41,124 bases of DNA from Dehalococcoidia bacterium (GTDB lineage Bacteria > Chloroflexota > Dehalococcoidia > GIF9 > AB-539-J10), in NCBI GenBank assembly GCA_003562475.1, contig PWUU01000123.1, positions 1 to 41,124 on the forward strand. Reading direction: 5' to 3'. Below, piece by piece: positions 26,512-33,483 of this stretch. How positions within the stretch are numbered: position 1 is the stretch's first letter; every line of letters starts with the position of its first letter. The notes beneath the pieces are model-generated. The model saw only the letters and a list, made by a program, of their open reading frames with translations, did no database searches and was not told the DNA's origin. Both the position numbers and the translations under genes were made by a program.

Positions 26512-27747
26512 CTAATCGGCCCACTCATCGGGCATGATCGGCGGATCTTCCATCATGGTCATGAGATCCGGCCAGTAGTGCTCACGCATGGCCGAGTAGT
26601 CGACGAACCAGAAATCTCTATACGGAATAAGCCACTCTGCGTACTGTCTCTGCGACTCCAGTATCTCGCCAAACATGGGATTTGCCACAGCTTCCTCTGC
26701 CGCCACGACGTCCCAGGCGCTGAGCAGACGAAAGAGAATGTCGTCAGGCGTCCTCACGAGCGTTACGTCGTGCTCTCTCACCAGCTTCGATAGGGCCCAC
26801 ATTCCCAACTGGTACTCCTCAAGGGTGTTCTTCAGCATCATCTCGTACGTCACCGACTCTATCAACCCCTTCAGGTCATCGGGGAACTGCTCCCATACTG
26901 CGCGATGGAACATTATCTCAACGTAACCGGTCGGCTGGTGCATTCCCGGACCATGGTAGTACTTGCATACGTCCATAATGCCCAACAGCATATCACTGTG
27001 CGGATCACTGTACTCGGCCGCGTCTATGACTCCCCTCTCAAGCAGGGGCAGTATCTCGCCGCCGGGCACGGTGACCACCGTCATGCCGGCCTGCTCGAAC
27101 ACCATTGCGGTGAAACCGGCAGCCCTTATCTTCACACCATCAAGGTCTTCCCACCTCTCGATAGGGTTCTTAAACCAGCCCATGGGCTCGGGGAACTCTC
27201 CCTTGACCATATAGGATGGATAGATATTGTGGTAGCCGAGATAGGGGAACAGGTCCCAGTACATTTCGTAGCCACCCCCGAATATCAGCCATGCCTTATG
27301 GTCCCACGTGTCCATGCCCCACGGCCCGCCGGTTGCGGAGGAATAGTGGGCAAATGCGGAGTCTTTGCCGATCCAGTATCCCGACCAGGCCTGACCCATG
27401 TCCAGGACTCCTGTGTTCACCGCATCAATCTGCTCGAACGGAGCGACAATCTCCCCGGGGGCGAGGTAATGGATCCTGAGACGCCCGCCTGACTGTTCCT
27501 CCATCCTCTGAACTGCGCGCAGGCCTGAGAGGTAGTCCCACGAGCCAACGCCGAAGGCACTCTGGCACTGAAGCTCGAACACTTCCAACTCGGGGTCGGT
27601 GGGTGTGGGGGTCGGCGTAGGCGTAGGTGTAGGTGTTGGGGTGGGAGTTGGTGTGGGCTCGGGCGCGCAACCCAGGATCAGGCCGCCCAGCAGCACACCC
27701 AGCATCACCACTACCCCAGCAACCATGTAGCCTTTCCTTCTATTCAC
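26512..27747 (-). CDS. dctP: TRAP transporter substrate-binding lipoprotein (DctP family)
   Basis: Extracytoplasmic solute receptor of the TRAP transporter, 411 residues. The N-terminal membrane segment (about 8-26) ends in a lipobox LILGC with C27 as the lipidated residue. A Pro-Thr linker of about ten repeats (residues 31-50) follows, and the DctP-type receptor domain runs from about 55. Family sequence: GSWDYLSGLRAVQRMEEQSGGRL, LAPGEIVAPFEQIDAVNTGVLDMGQ, RWEDLDGVKIRAAGFTAMVFEQ and VPGGEILPLLERGVIDAAEYSDP, which resembles the SmoM/TakP subgroup that binds oxoacids and related acids. The start is GTG with AGAGGAGG five bases upstream. It heads the transporter/catabolic run. Lipid anchoring suits a cell without an outer membrane. 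Confidence 0.95.
   Translation of the reverse strand: MNRRKGYMVAGVVVMLGVLLGGLILGCAPEPTPTPTPTPTPTPTPTPTPTDPELEVFELQCQSAFGVGSWDYLSGLRAVQRMEEQSGGRLRIHYLAPGEIVAPFEQIDAVNTGVLDMGQAWSGYWIGKDSAFAHYSSATGGPWGMDTWDHKAWLIFGGGYEMYWDLFPYLGYHNIYPSYMVKGEFPEPMGWFKNPIERWEDLDGVKIRAAGFTAMVFEQAGMTVVTVPGGEILPLLERGVIDAAEYSDPHSDMLLGIMDVCKYYHGPGMHQPTGYVEIMFHRAVWEQFPDDLKGLIESVTYEMMLKNTLEEYQLGMWALSKLVREHDVTLVRTPDDILFRLLSAWDVVAAEEAVANPMFGEILESQRQYAEWLIPYRDFWFVDYSAMREHYWPDLMTMMEDPPIMPDEWAD
27596..27656. repeat. degenerate 6-bp repeat encoding the Pro-Thr linker of dctP
   Basis: About ten tandem copies of a GGTGTN/GGCGTN unit (plus-strand view) encode Pro-Thr pairs on the minus strand. Third positions vary, so the protein repeat is maintained while the DNA repeat has diverged, except for a few exact units that could still slip. 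Confidence 0.8.
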
Positions 27748-27883
27748 ATTAACCTCCTCTGAGCCTTAGTCTTCTGATTCTTCGCTCTTCCGGATTTCCC
27801 CGTCTTCCCACCTCCTTTCCGCATTGCAGACTGACTACAGTTGGAATCCTGTTTGTCAATCGAGGAGGACCATCGTGGTGGAA

Positions 27884-27911
27884 TGTATATGAAGCAAGAA
27901 CGCGTTGTCAA
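27884..27911 (-). promoter_or_regulatory. predicted promoter of the TRAP / beta-keto-acid operon
   Basis: On the minus strand a perfect TTGACA (27911-27906) is followed after 16 bases by TATACA (27889-27884). The leader to the dctP GTG would be about 130 bases. Assigned by eye. Confidence 0.45.
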
Positions 27912-28425
27912 TATGTTGTCGTTCGTCATTCCATCGTGCCTGACTCCTTGTCTCTCTGCCGATTACGTGCCGGTACGGTCGTTCGGTGTTGGCGCGACGC
28001 TCGTCAGATACGATAGGTGCTGCGCTTGGGCTGAGCCAATGCAAACCATAGACGTGCAACACGGAACCGGGGACGCAGTCCACCAATGGCGATCTCACGA
28101 TATGCTTGCACGACCGGATGTCGGGACCGGCAGTGGGGATAAAGGGAGTTGCAATGACAACCCCTGTTGATCGAACAGCTGTGGCAAGCGGCCGCATGAA
28201 AGGAGGCACGTTGGTTGACGTATGTGGGTGGCCATGATGGGAAAGGCCGGATTGGTGACAATCACCGTTTGTACGAGAACGGGTGGCACGCCAGGTCCCG
28301 GGTTGCTTCCCGCCGACCGCGGTGTATGCCGCAGAGCAGGGGTCGATGATGCGCGAGCGAGTCTGATAGAATCGGCTGGCGCCTTGAAGACAGCAGAGTC
28401 TGTGCTTAGTCTTGCTGCTGTCCCG

Positions 28426-28454
28426 TTGTCATGAAGGTAGCGAGGCGATAGTAT
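28426..28454 (+). promoter_or_regulatory. predicted promoter of the plus-strand SDR gene
   Basis: TTGTCA (28426-28431) and TAGTAT (28449-28454) have a 17-base spacer. The predicted start falls at about 28461, next to the GGGAGGAG ribosome site, giving a very short leader before the ATG at 28477. Confidence 0.4.
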
Positions 28455-28476
28455 CGACGGGAGGAGACGAGTCCGG

Positions 28477-29253
28477 ATGCGACTACAGGGCAGAGTGGCA
28501 ATCATAACGGGTGGCGCAAGCGGAATTGGGCAGGAGACAGTCAGGCGCTTCGCGAGAGAAGGAGCGAAGACAGTGATTGCTGACCTGATGATGGAAAAGG
28601 CCAGCGAGCTGGCTGAACATCTCAGGTTCCAGGGACACGAGGCAATTGCTATCAGGACGGATGTGACCAGCCTTGACGAAGCCCGCACACTGGCGAGATT
28701 TGCGATGGATGCATATGGACAGATAGATATCCTGGCCAACATCGCCGGGGGCTCGGCCGGACCCGTCATCAGGACCAAACACAGTCTCTTTGCCGACTCA
28801 ACCAGGGAGCGCTGGGATGAAATGATTGGTCTGAATCTCTATGGGGCGTTGAATTGCACAAGGGCAGTGATCAATCACATGATACAAAGGCACAGCGGCG
28901 CAGTGGTCAATGTAGCCTCTACGGCAGGGATGATTGGCATGCAGAAAGCTGCCGTATATTCAGCGGCAAAGGGCGGTGTCATTGCGTTCACCAAGGCGCT
29001 GGCGAAGGAGGTAGGAGAGTACGGCATCAATGTCAACTGTGTTTCACCGGGCATAGTCGGGAGCGCCCGTGTTCGTCAGATGCGGGAGGATATGGTTCAG
29101 CAATGGCTGGAAGGGATTCCTCTTGGCAGGTTGGCGACACCTGAGGAAGTAGCTGATGTGATCGTGTTCTTATCCTCGGATGAGGCCAGCTATGTGACGG
29201 GCGAGAATGTTACGGTTGCCGGAGGCCTTGTCCTGGGGCCGAAAGGATACTAG
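28477..29253 (+). CDS. SDR-family oxidoreductase (FabG-like)
   Basis: Classical short-chain dehydrogenase, 258 residues. The cofactor motif is TGGASGIG (11-18), followed by the D-V of TDVTS, NIAG (88-91) and the catalytic tetrad N120, S148, Y161 and K165 (VYSAAKGG). The C-terminus has VNCVSPGIVGSARVRQM and the family end VTGENVTVAGGLVLG. An Asp after the second beta strand (VIADLM) suggests NAD preference (inference). The ribosome site GGGAGGAG precedes the ATG. It is the first of four plus-strand catabolic genes, divergent from the TRAP operon. An insert after NIAG (GGSAGPVIRTKHSLFADST) lengthens the substrate loop compared with FabG. The substrate is probably a hydroxy or keto acid. Confidence 0.9.
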   Translation: MRLQGRVAIITGGASGIGQETVRRFAREGAKTVIADLMMEKASELAEHLRFQGHEAIAIRTDVTSLDEARTLARFAMDAYGQIDILANIAGGSAGPVIRTKHSLFADSTRERWDEMIGLNLYGALNCTRAVINHMIQRHSGAVVNVASTAGMIGMQKAAVYSAAKGGVIAFTKALAKEVGEYGINVNCVSPGIVGSARVRQMREDMVQQWLEGIPLGRLATPEEVADVIVFLSSDEASYVTGENVTVAGGLVLGPKGY

Positions 29254-29437
29254 GGTGCAGGTTCGGCACCTGGCAATGCGAAGGGACCGACCGAGAAGCG
29301 CCAGTGCATGAGGAGATCGGCGGATGCGAATGAACGGAGATGCCGTGAAGCAGCAGGCTGTATTGAAATCCATGATTCCTTCGAAATGTGGATAGCTCGA
29401 GGTGTTCCAGAAGAAGATGCAAAGGGGGGCGATATAG

Positions 29438-30448
29438 ATGTCGTGGCCGATTGAGTACTTTCACTATACTCCGGCACCATCAAGCATGATCGAAATGATG
29501 CCGGGGGCACTCAAGGCAATGACGCAGTGTGCTGCTGTGAAGCCGGGTGAAAACGTTGTTATTGCCTGTGACACGAACAAACTGCGACTGGCCGAGGCAC
29601 TGGCAGCTGCAGCGTATGCTGTAGGCGGGAAACCGACGATCGTCATGTTTCCACCTACCGGGGCTCATGGCGCCCAGGTACCGAAACCGGTCGTTGCCGC
29701 TTGCGCCCGGTCGGACGTATTCTTCCTGCCTACAAGCTGGTCGATGACTCACACAGACGCCAGAGTAGAGGCGATACGAAATGGAGCGAGGGGCTCTACT
29801 ATGTGTGAGGTAACCGAGGATTGCCTCTGTACCGGGGGAATCCAGGCGGATTACGAAGAGAATGACAGAATCGCCCGTAAGCTGGGAGCCATCCTGGCGC
29901 GAACCAGGACCATGCGGATTGTTTCGCCAGCGGGCACCGATATCTCCGGGAACGTTGCCGGTCGCCCGATCCAGTACGAAACGGGGCTATTTCGTGAGCG
30001 TGGCCAGTTTGCTGCTCTCCCTAACAGCGAGCTCAACGTTTCTCCGCGCGAGGGCTCAACCGAAGGTATTATCGTAGGTGATGTCAGACTTATGGGCTAT
30101 GGCGTGCTTCGGGATGATCCGGTTACTGTTACGGTCAGCGAAGGAACGGTTGTTGATGTGGCAGGGGGAAAACCAGCCGAGTACCTTCGGCAAACGCTGG
30201 CGTCGTTCAAAGACTCCTCTGCGTACAACCTGGCCGAGTTTGCGGTAGGCCTCAATCCCTTCAGTCGCGCCTATGCGACGAACCTGGAGGACTTGGGGAA
30301 GCTTGGTTTTGCGCATCATGGGATAGGGAGCAACTATGCCATCGGCGGCACGGTGTTGGCACCATGCCATATTGACATCATATACAAGGATGCGACCGTC
30401 ATGCTCGATGGTGAGATTGTGCTCGATAAGGCGGAAGTTCTCGTCTAG
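29438..30448 (+). CDS. M29-aminopeptidase/NicX-like metalloenzyme
   Basis: 336-residue protein of the COG2309 group, which contains thermophilic M29 aminopeptidases and the non-haem iron enzyme NicX (2,5-dihydroxypyridine 5,6-dioxygenase). Visible: VKPGENVVIACDTNKLRLAEALAAAAYAVGGKPTIVMF in the N-terminal Rossmann-like half, LPNSELNVSPREGSTEGIIVGD around the conserved Glu, a GFAHHGIGSNY histidine segment and H311-I-D313 in APCHIDIIYKDATVMLDGE. The last matches the His-x-Asp metal ligands of NicX/M29. The spacing and short C-terminus fit the NicX-like branch better than large M29 peptidases, but the reaction is open: ring cleavage or amide/peptide hydrolysis. GGGGGGCG precedes the ATG. It is preceded by the SDR and followed by a 3-hydroxyisobutyrate-dehydrogenase-like gene. 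Confidence 0.8.
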   Translation: MSWPIEYFHYTPAPSSMIEMMPGALKAMTQCAAVKPGENVVIACDTNKLRLAEALAAAAYAVGGKPTIVMFPPTGAHGAQVPKPVVAACARSDVFFLPTSWSMTHTDARVEAIRNGARGSTMCEVTEDCLCTGGIQADYEENDRIARKLGAILARTRTMRIVSPAGTDISGNVAGRPIQYETGLFRERGQFAALPNSELNVSPREGSTEGIIVGDVRLMGYGVLRDDPVTVTVSEGTVVDVAGGKPAEYLRQTLASFKDSSAYNLAEFAVGLNPFSRAYATNLEDLGKLGFAHHGIGSNYAIGGTVLAPCHIDIIYKDATVMLDGEIVLDKAEVLV

Positions 30449-30699
30449 CACCAGGCGGGACGAAAGAGCATCGAGGAAGCGCAGCGGCAGGTACCCGGGC
30501 GCTCTTATGTCACTATCTGTCTGTTAGTAAGAGAGCGGATTCATATATGTTCCTGCTGCGTGCCCTGGGCACCCGGCACAGGAGTGCATGATTACCGGGC
30601 ATGGTTCACCGTACCAGCATCGGATAATTAGCAGTACGGGCTATTGCGATTGTTACCGCCTGGACGTTCGAGAGGTGTCGAGTAAGGAGGCAATGGGCA

Positions 30700-31587
30700 A
30701 TGCTGTTAAGGAAGGTCGGTTTCATTGGCCTGGGGGAATTGGGTGCCTTCATGGCCAAGAACCTGGTGAAGAGGGGCTTTGAACTCACCGTACATGATAT
30801 AGATGACGGGCCGGTGAAGGAATTGCAGTCATTGGGTGCTCGAAGTGCGGCTACCTGCAAGCAGGTAGCGGAAGCGAGTGATGTCTCCATCATCATGGTT
30901 CGTGACGACGCTCAGGTGGACCAGGTGGTGTATGGAGAAGATGGCGTATGGCAGGGAGCAAAAGAAGGGACGTTTCTCATCATATGCAGCACGGTCGATC
31001 CCCTTCATTGTCAGCGCATTGCCAGAGAAGGAGAGGCGAAGGGAGTGTACGTACTGGACGCCCCGGTCAGTGGCGGATGGATCGGTGCTGAGGCCGGAAC
31101 TCTGACGTTTATGATAGGTGGGAATGAGGTGGCCGTTGAGGCATGCCGCCCGGTGTTTGAAGGCATGGGGAAGAACATCTTCCATCTTGGCGGCAGTGGC
31201 ATGGGAGAGGTCGCGAAGCTTGTGAACAACTTCATGATGTCAATCAACCTGGCCACGCTCTCGGAGGGACTCGCTCTGGCACGCAGGTCTGGCCTTGATG
31301 TCGAAACCTTCATCAGAGTGGTACAGGTGAGTTCCGGCAGCAGTTGGTATGCCCTGAATTGGCCACTCGCGCAGGAGCACGTGAAGGACTACTGCGCAGG
31401 CAAGAAGGGAGCACTATGGTTTGCGTACTCTAAGGATATGGGACTGGCGTTGAATCTCGCCAGAGATGTGGGGCAACTCGTTCCCCTTGGTGGACTCTTC
31501 TCCCAGTTGGATCCGTTCCGGTTCTTCCCCGGCGCTGAGCGGTCGTTCTATGACTACGGCCCTTATGCAGCAGCGGATCCGGACTAG
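30700..31587 (+). CDS. 3-hydroxyisobutyrate dehydrogenase-family NAD(P)-binding protein
   Basis: Beta-hydroxyacid dehydrogenase of the 6-phosphogluconate-dehydrogenase superfamily, 295 residues. The N-terminal GFIGLGELGAFMAKNL (7-22) is the nucleotide site, with D at the end of beta2 (VHDIDD) suggesting NAD. DAPVSGG (120-126) is the substrate-binding signature, and K173 in GMGEVAKLVNN is the catalytic lysine. The C-terminal helical domain has FAYSKDMGLALNLARD, equivalent to the family's KD motif. AAGGAGG lies nine bases upstream of the chosen ATG; an out-of-frame ATG lies between. Relatives act on 3-hydroxyisobutyrate, tartronate semialdehyde or 2-hydroxymethylglutarate. The last belongs to anaerobic nicotinate breakdown, notable beside a NicX-like gene, but this link is speculative. 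Confidence 0.9.
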   Translation: MLLRKVGFIGLGELGAFMAKNLVKRGFELTVHDIDDGPVKELQSLGARSAATCKQVAEASDVSIIMVRDDAQVDQVVYGEDGVWQGAKEGTFLIICSTVDPLHCQRIAREGEAKGVYVLDAPVSGGWIGAEAGTLTFMIGGNEVAVEACRPVFEGMGKNIFHLGGSGMGEVAKLVNNFMMSINLATLSEGLALARRSGLDVETFIRVVQVSSGSSWYALNWPLAQEHVKDYCAGKKGALWFAYSKDMGLALNLARDVGQLVPLGGLFSQLDPFRFFPGAERSFYDYGPYAAADPD

Positions 31588-31959
31588 AGCGGGGTTGCCG
31601 GGCCCGGCTTCCTTGCATTCGCGAGGTACTGGAGCGGACGCGGCTCGAGTTGCCGGTGCCACCGCAGTCGAGGTCATGACATGAACCGATATCGCAGTCT
31701 GCGTCTTGTGTTACCAGTCGCACCTTGCAGGTTTGGTGCAAAGAGCGTCGATGAAGCCGGTGTGTCCCTCGGGTATGCCAGGGGGGACCGCTTCTTGAGT
31801 CGCACTCCACGAAACGCGATGTGTGGTTGTCCAGCAGGGATGTATTGGAGGTGTTGTGCCACAGAGAGAGACAGGTGTCCACGGCGTGTACTGATCGGGT
31901 GGTGCTAGAATCGCCGCGGTGTCTATCAGGCTAACCGTTGTCTATGGTAAGGAGGAATC
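31588..31959. other. intergenic region upstream of the M20 amidohydrolase
   Basis: 372 bases. It contains a GC-rich perfect palindrome GCCGGGCCCGGC (about 31597-31608) near the upstream stop codon, which may end that transcript. An extended -10 box (TGCTAGAAT, 31903-31911) without a clear -35 probably belongs to the M20 gene. No supported gene is seen; short frames lack ribosome sites. Confidence 0.4.
31903..31911 (+). promoter_or_regulatory. extended -10 element of the M20 amidohydrolase gene
   Basis: TGCTAGAAT fits the extended -10 form TGnTATAAT with one mismatch, 49 bases before the ATG. No -35 resemblance is seen at the usual distance. Confidence 0.4.
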
Positions 31960-33207
31960 ATGCAGGACCTTAGTGTGAACGGGGAACGCCTCTGGGAGAC
32001 GATTGTCGAGACGGGGAAGATAGGTGCGACGCCTGAGGGTGGCATTACGCGGTTGACATTGACCGACCTGGATCGGGAGGTCCGCGACTGGTTCGCGGGC
32101 GCCTGCAAGGCTGCAGGCTGCTCGGTCACGGTAGACGAAGCCGGGAGCATCTTCGCTCGCCGTGCGGGCAAGGACAACTCGCGCGATCCTATTGCGATAG
32201 GCAGTCACCTCGATACGCAGCCGCTTGGGGGCAGGTTCGACGGGATTGCCGGCGTGCTATCCGGGCTGGAGATTCTGCGCACGCTTGAGGAGAACGGATA
32301 CACCACGGAATCACCCCTGGAGCTCATCAACTGGACGAACGAAGAGGGATCCCGCTTCTCGCCAGCGATGCTTGCGTCCGGCGCCTTTTCCGGTATCTAT
32401 ACGCTGGACTTCATCTACAGCACCAGGGACCGTGAAGGGAAGTCGTTCCGGGAGGAACTTGAGCGTATCGGCTACCTCGGCGAGGCTCCTGTGGGGGACC
32501 ATCGTCTCGCCGGATACTTTGAACTGCATATTGAGCAGGGGCCGATCCTGGAGTCCGAGGGATTGACCATCGGTGTCGTGACCGGAGCCCAGGGACAGCT
32601 CTGGTACGAGCTTACTGTTACCGGCCGCGCGAGTCACGCGGGCAGCACCCCGATGCCTGTGCGGAAGGATGCAATGCTGGCGTGCGCCAGGATCACCGTT
32701 GGAGTGAACAGGATTGCTCTGGACCACCCTCCTGCCGCGATGTCCACCGTGGGTCTTGTTGAGGTAACTCCTAACTCGCGTAACGTAATTCCCGGCCGTG
32801 TCTTTTTCACGATCGATCTTCGCGATCCGGATGAGCAGGTGCTCCTGCGGATGGAGCGGGAGACCGACTCTCTCGTCAAACAGACAGGTGGTGAGAGCCG
32901 CACTGAGATTGCCATGGAGAACGTGTTGAAGATGATGCCCATGAAGTTCGATGAGACCTGTGTCAACGTGGTTCGCGACGCCGCCGAGCGACTTGGCTAT
33001 CGCCATCGCGACATGGTCTCCGGGCCCGGCCATGATGCTTTGTACATCGCGAGAGTTGCGCCGGCCGCGCTGGTGTTTATCCCGTGCGAGGGAGGCATCA
33101 GCCACAGCGAGGCGGAGTCAGTACGGCCCGATGATTTGACTGCTGGTGCGACTGTGCTCATGCATGCTGTGCTTGAGTATGATCGCCGGCTCGCCGGTGC
33201 TCGTTGA
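31960..33207 (+). CDS. M20-family Zn amidohydrolase (N-carbamoyl-amino-acid hydrolase / ureidopropionase type)
   Basis: Binuclear zinc amidase of the hydantoinase/carbamoylase group, 415 residues. Zinc ligands by motif: H83 in IGSHLDTQPLGGRFDG, bridging D94, E128/E129 in NWTNEEGSRF, H190 in ELHIEQGP and a C-terminal His in GGISHSEAE. The dimerisation (lid) domain starts at GVVTGAQGQLWYELTVTGRASHAGSTPM. Relatives hydrolyse N-carbamoyl amino acids, beta-ureidopropionate or allantoate, releasing CO2 and NH3. Strong AAGGAGG precedes the ATG. It is the last of the four plus-strand catabolic genes, after a 372-base gap with its own -10 element, and is convergent with the FGGY kinase. The substrate is unknown; no hydantoinase is in the window. 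Confidence 0.92.
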   Translation: MQDLSVNGERLWETIVETGKIGATPEGGITRLTLTDLDREVRDWFAGACKAAGCSVTVDEAGSIFARRAGKDNSRDPIAIGSHLDTQPLGGRFDGIAGVLSGLEILRTLEENGYTTESPLELINWTNEEGSRFSPAMLASGAFSGIYTLDFIYSTRDREGKSFREELERIGYLGEAPVGDHRLAGYFELHIEQGPILESEGLTIGVVTGAQGQLWYELTVTGRASHAGSTPMPVRKDAMLACARITVGVNRIALDHPPAAMSTVGLVEVTPNSRNVIPGRVFFTIDLRDPDEQVLLRMERETDSLVKQTGGESRTEIAMENVLKMMPMKFDETCVNVVRDAAERLGYRHRDMVSGPGHDALYIARVAPAALVFIPCEGGISHSEAESVRPDDLTAGATVLMHAVLEYDRRLAGAR

Positions 33208-33280
33208 TGCACCGCGAGAGGTGATGCGTTACCACGGCCCTACACTCGTAAGTCTTATGCTGAGACCGGGCTCCTTTTCC

Positions 33281-33308
33281 GGGGGCAGGTTACTCCTGAC
33301 CCGCCCCC
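33281..33308. terminator. possible bidirectional terminator between the M20 hydrolase and the FGGY kinase
   Basis: GGGGGC-A-GGT (33281-33290) pairs with ACC-C-GCCCCC (33299-33308) across one mismatch and an 8-base loop, in the gap between two convergent genes. No long T-run follows. Confidence 0.45.
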
Positions 33309-33483
33309 AGCAACGATACCACTTGTGAACTCAGTCCTGCCACGAGAACGGCCTTGAGCTAATCACATGAGACCCTGGCATGAGGACCGCTCGACCGGAG
33401 CGATCAACATTCTGGCGCCATCAGACATAACTTCTCCAGGCGAAGGATTCCACGGGATATGCTGCGGCGCTACACGTGCCCAC

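Larger units (their letters stand above)
27748..28476. other. 729-base divergent regulatory region between the TRAP operon and the plus-strand SDR gene
   Basis: No convincing gene is seen. The dctP side holds a purine-rich leader (about 27749-27830 read on the minus strand) and a candidate promoter at 27884-27911; the SDR side has one at 28426-28454. Short open frames in the middle lack ribosome sites and family resemblance. A second TTGACA-like box on the minus strand (rc of 27854-27859) lacks a good -10. This may be the main control region for both flanking catabolic sets. Confidence 0.45.

Noticed and set aside
28222-28434. Small plus-strand gene in the divergent control region
   Set aside because: No ribosome site, no recognisable family and odd composition; it lies upstream of the predicted SDR promoter.
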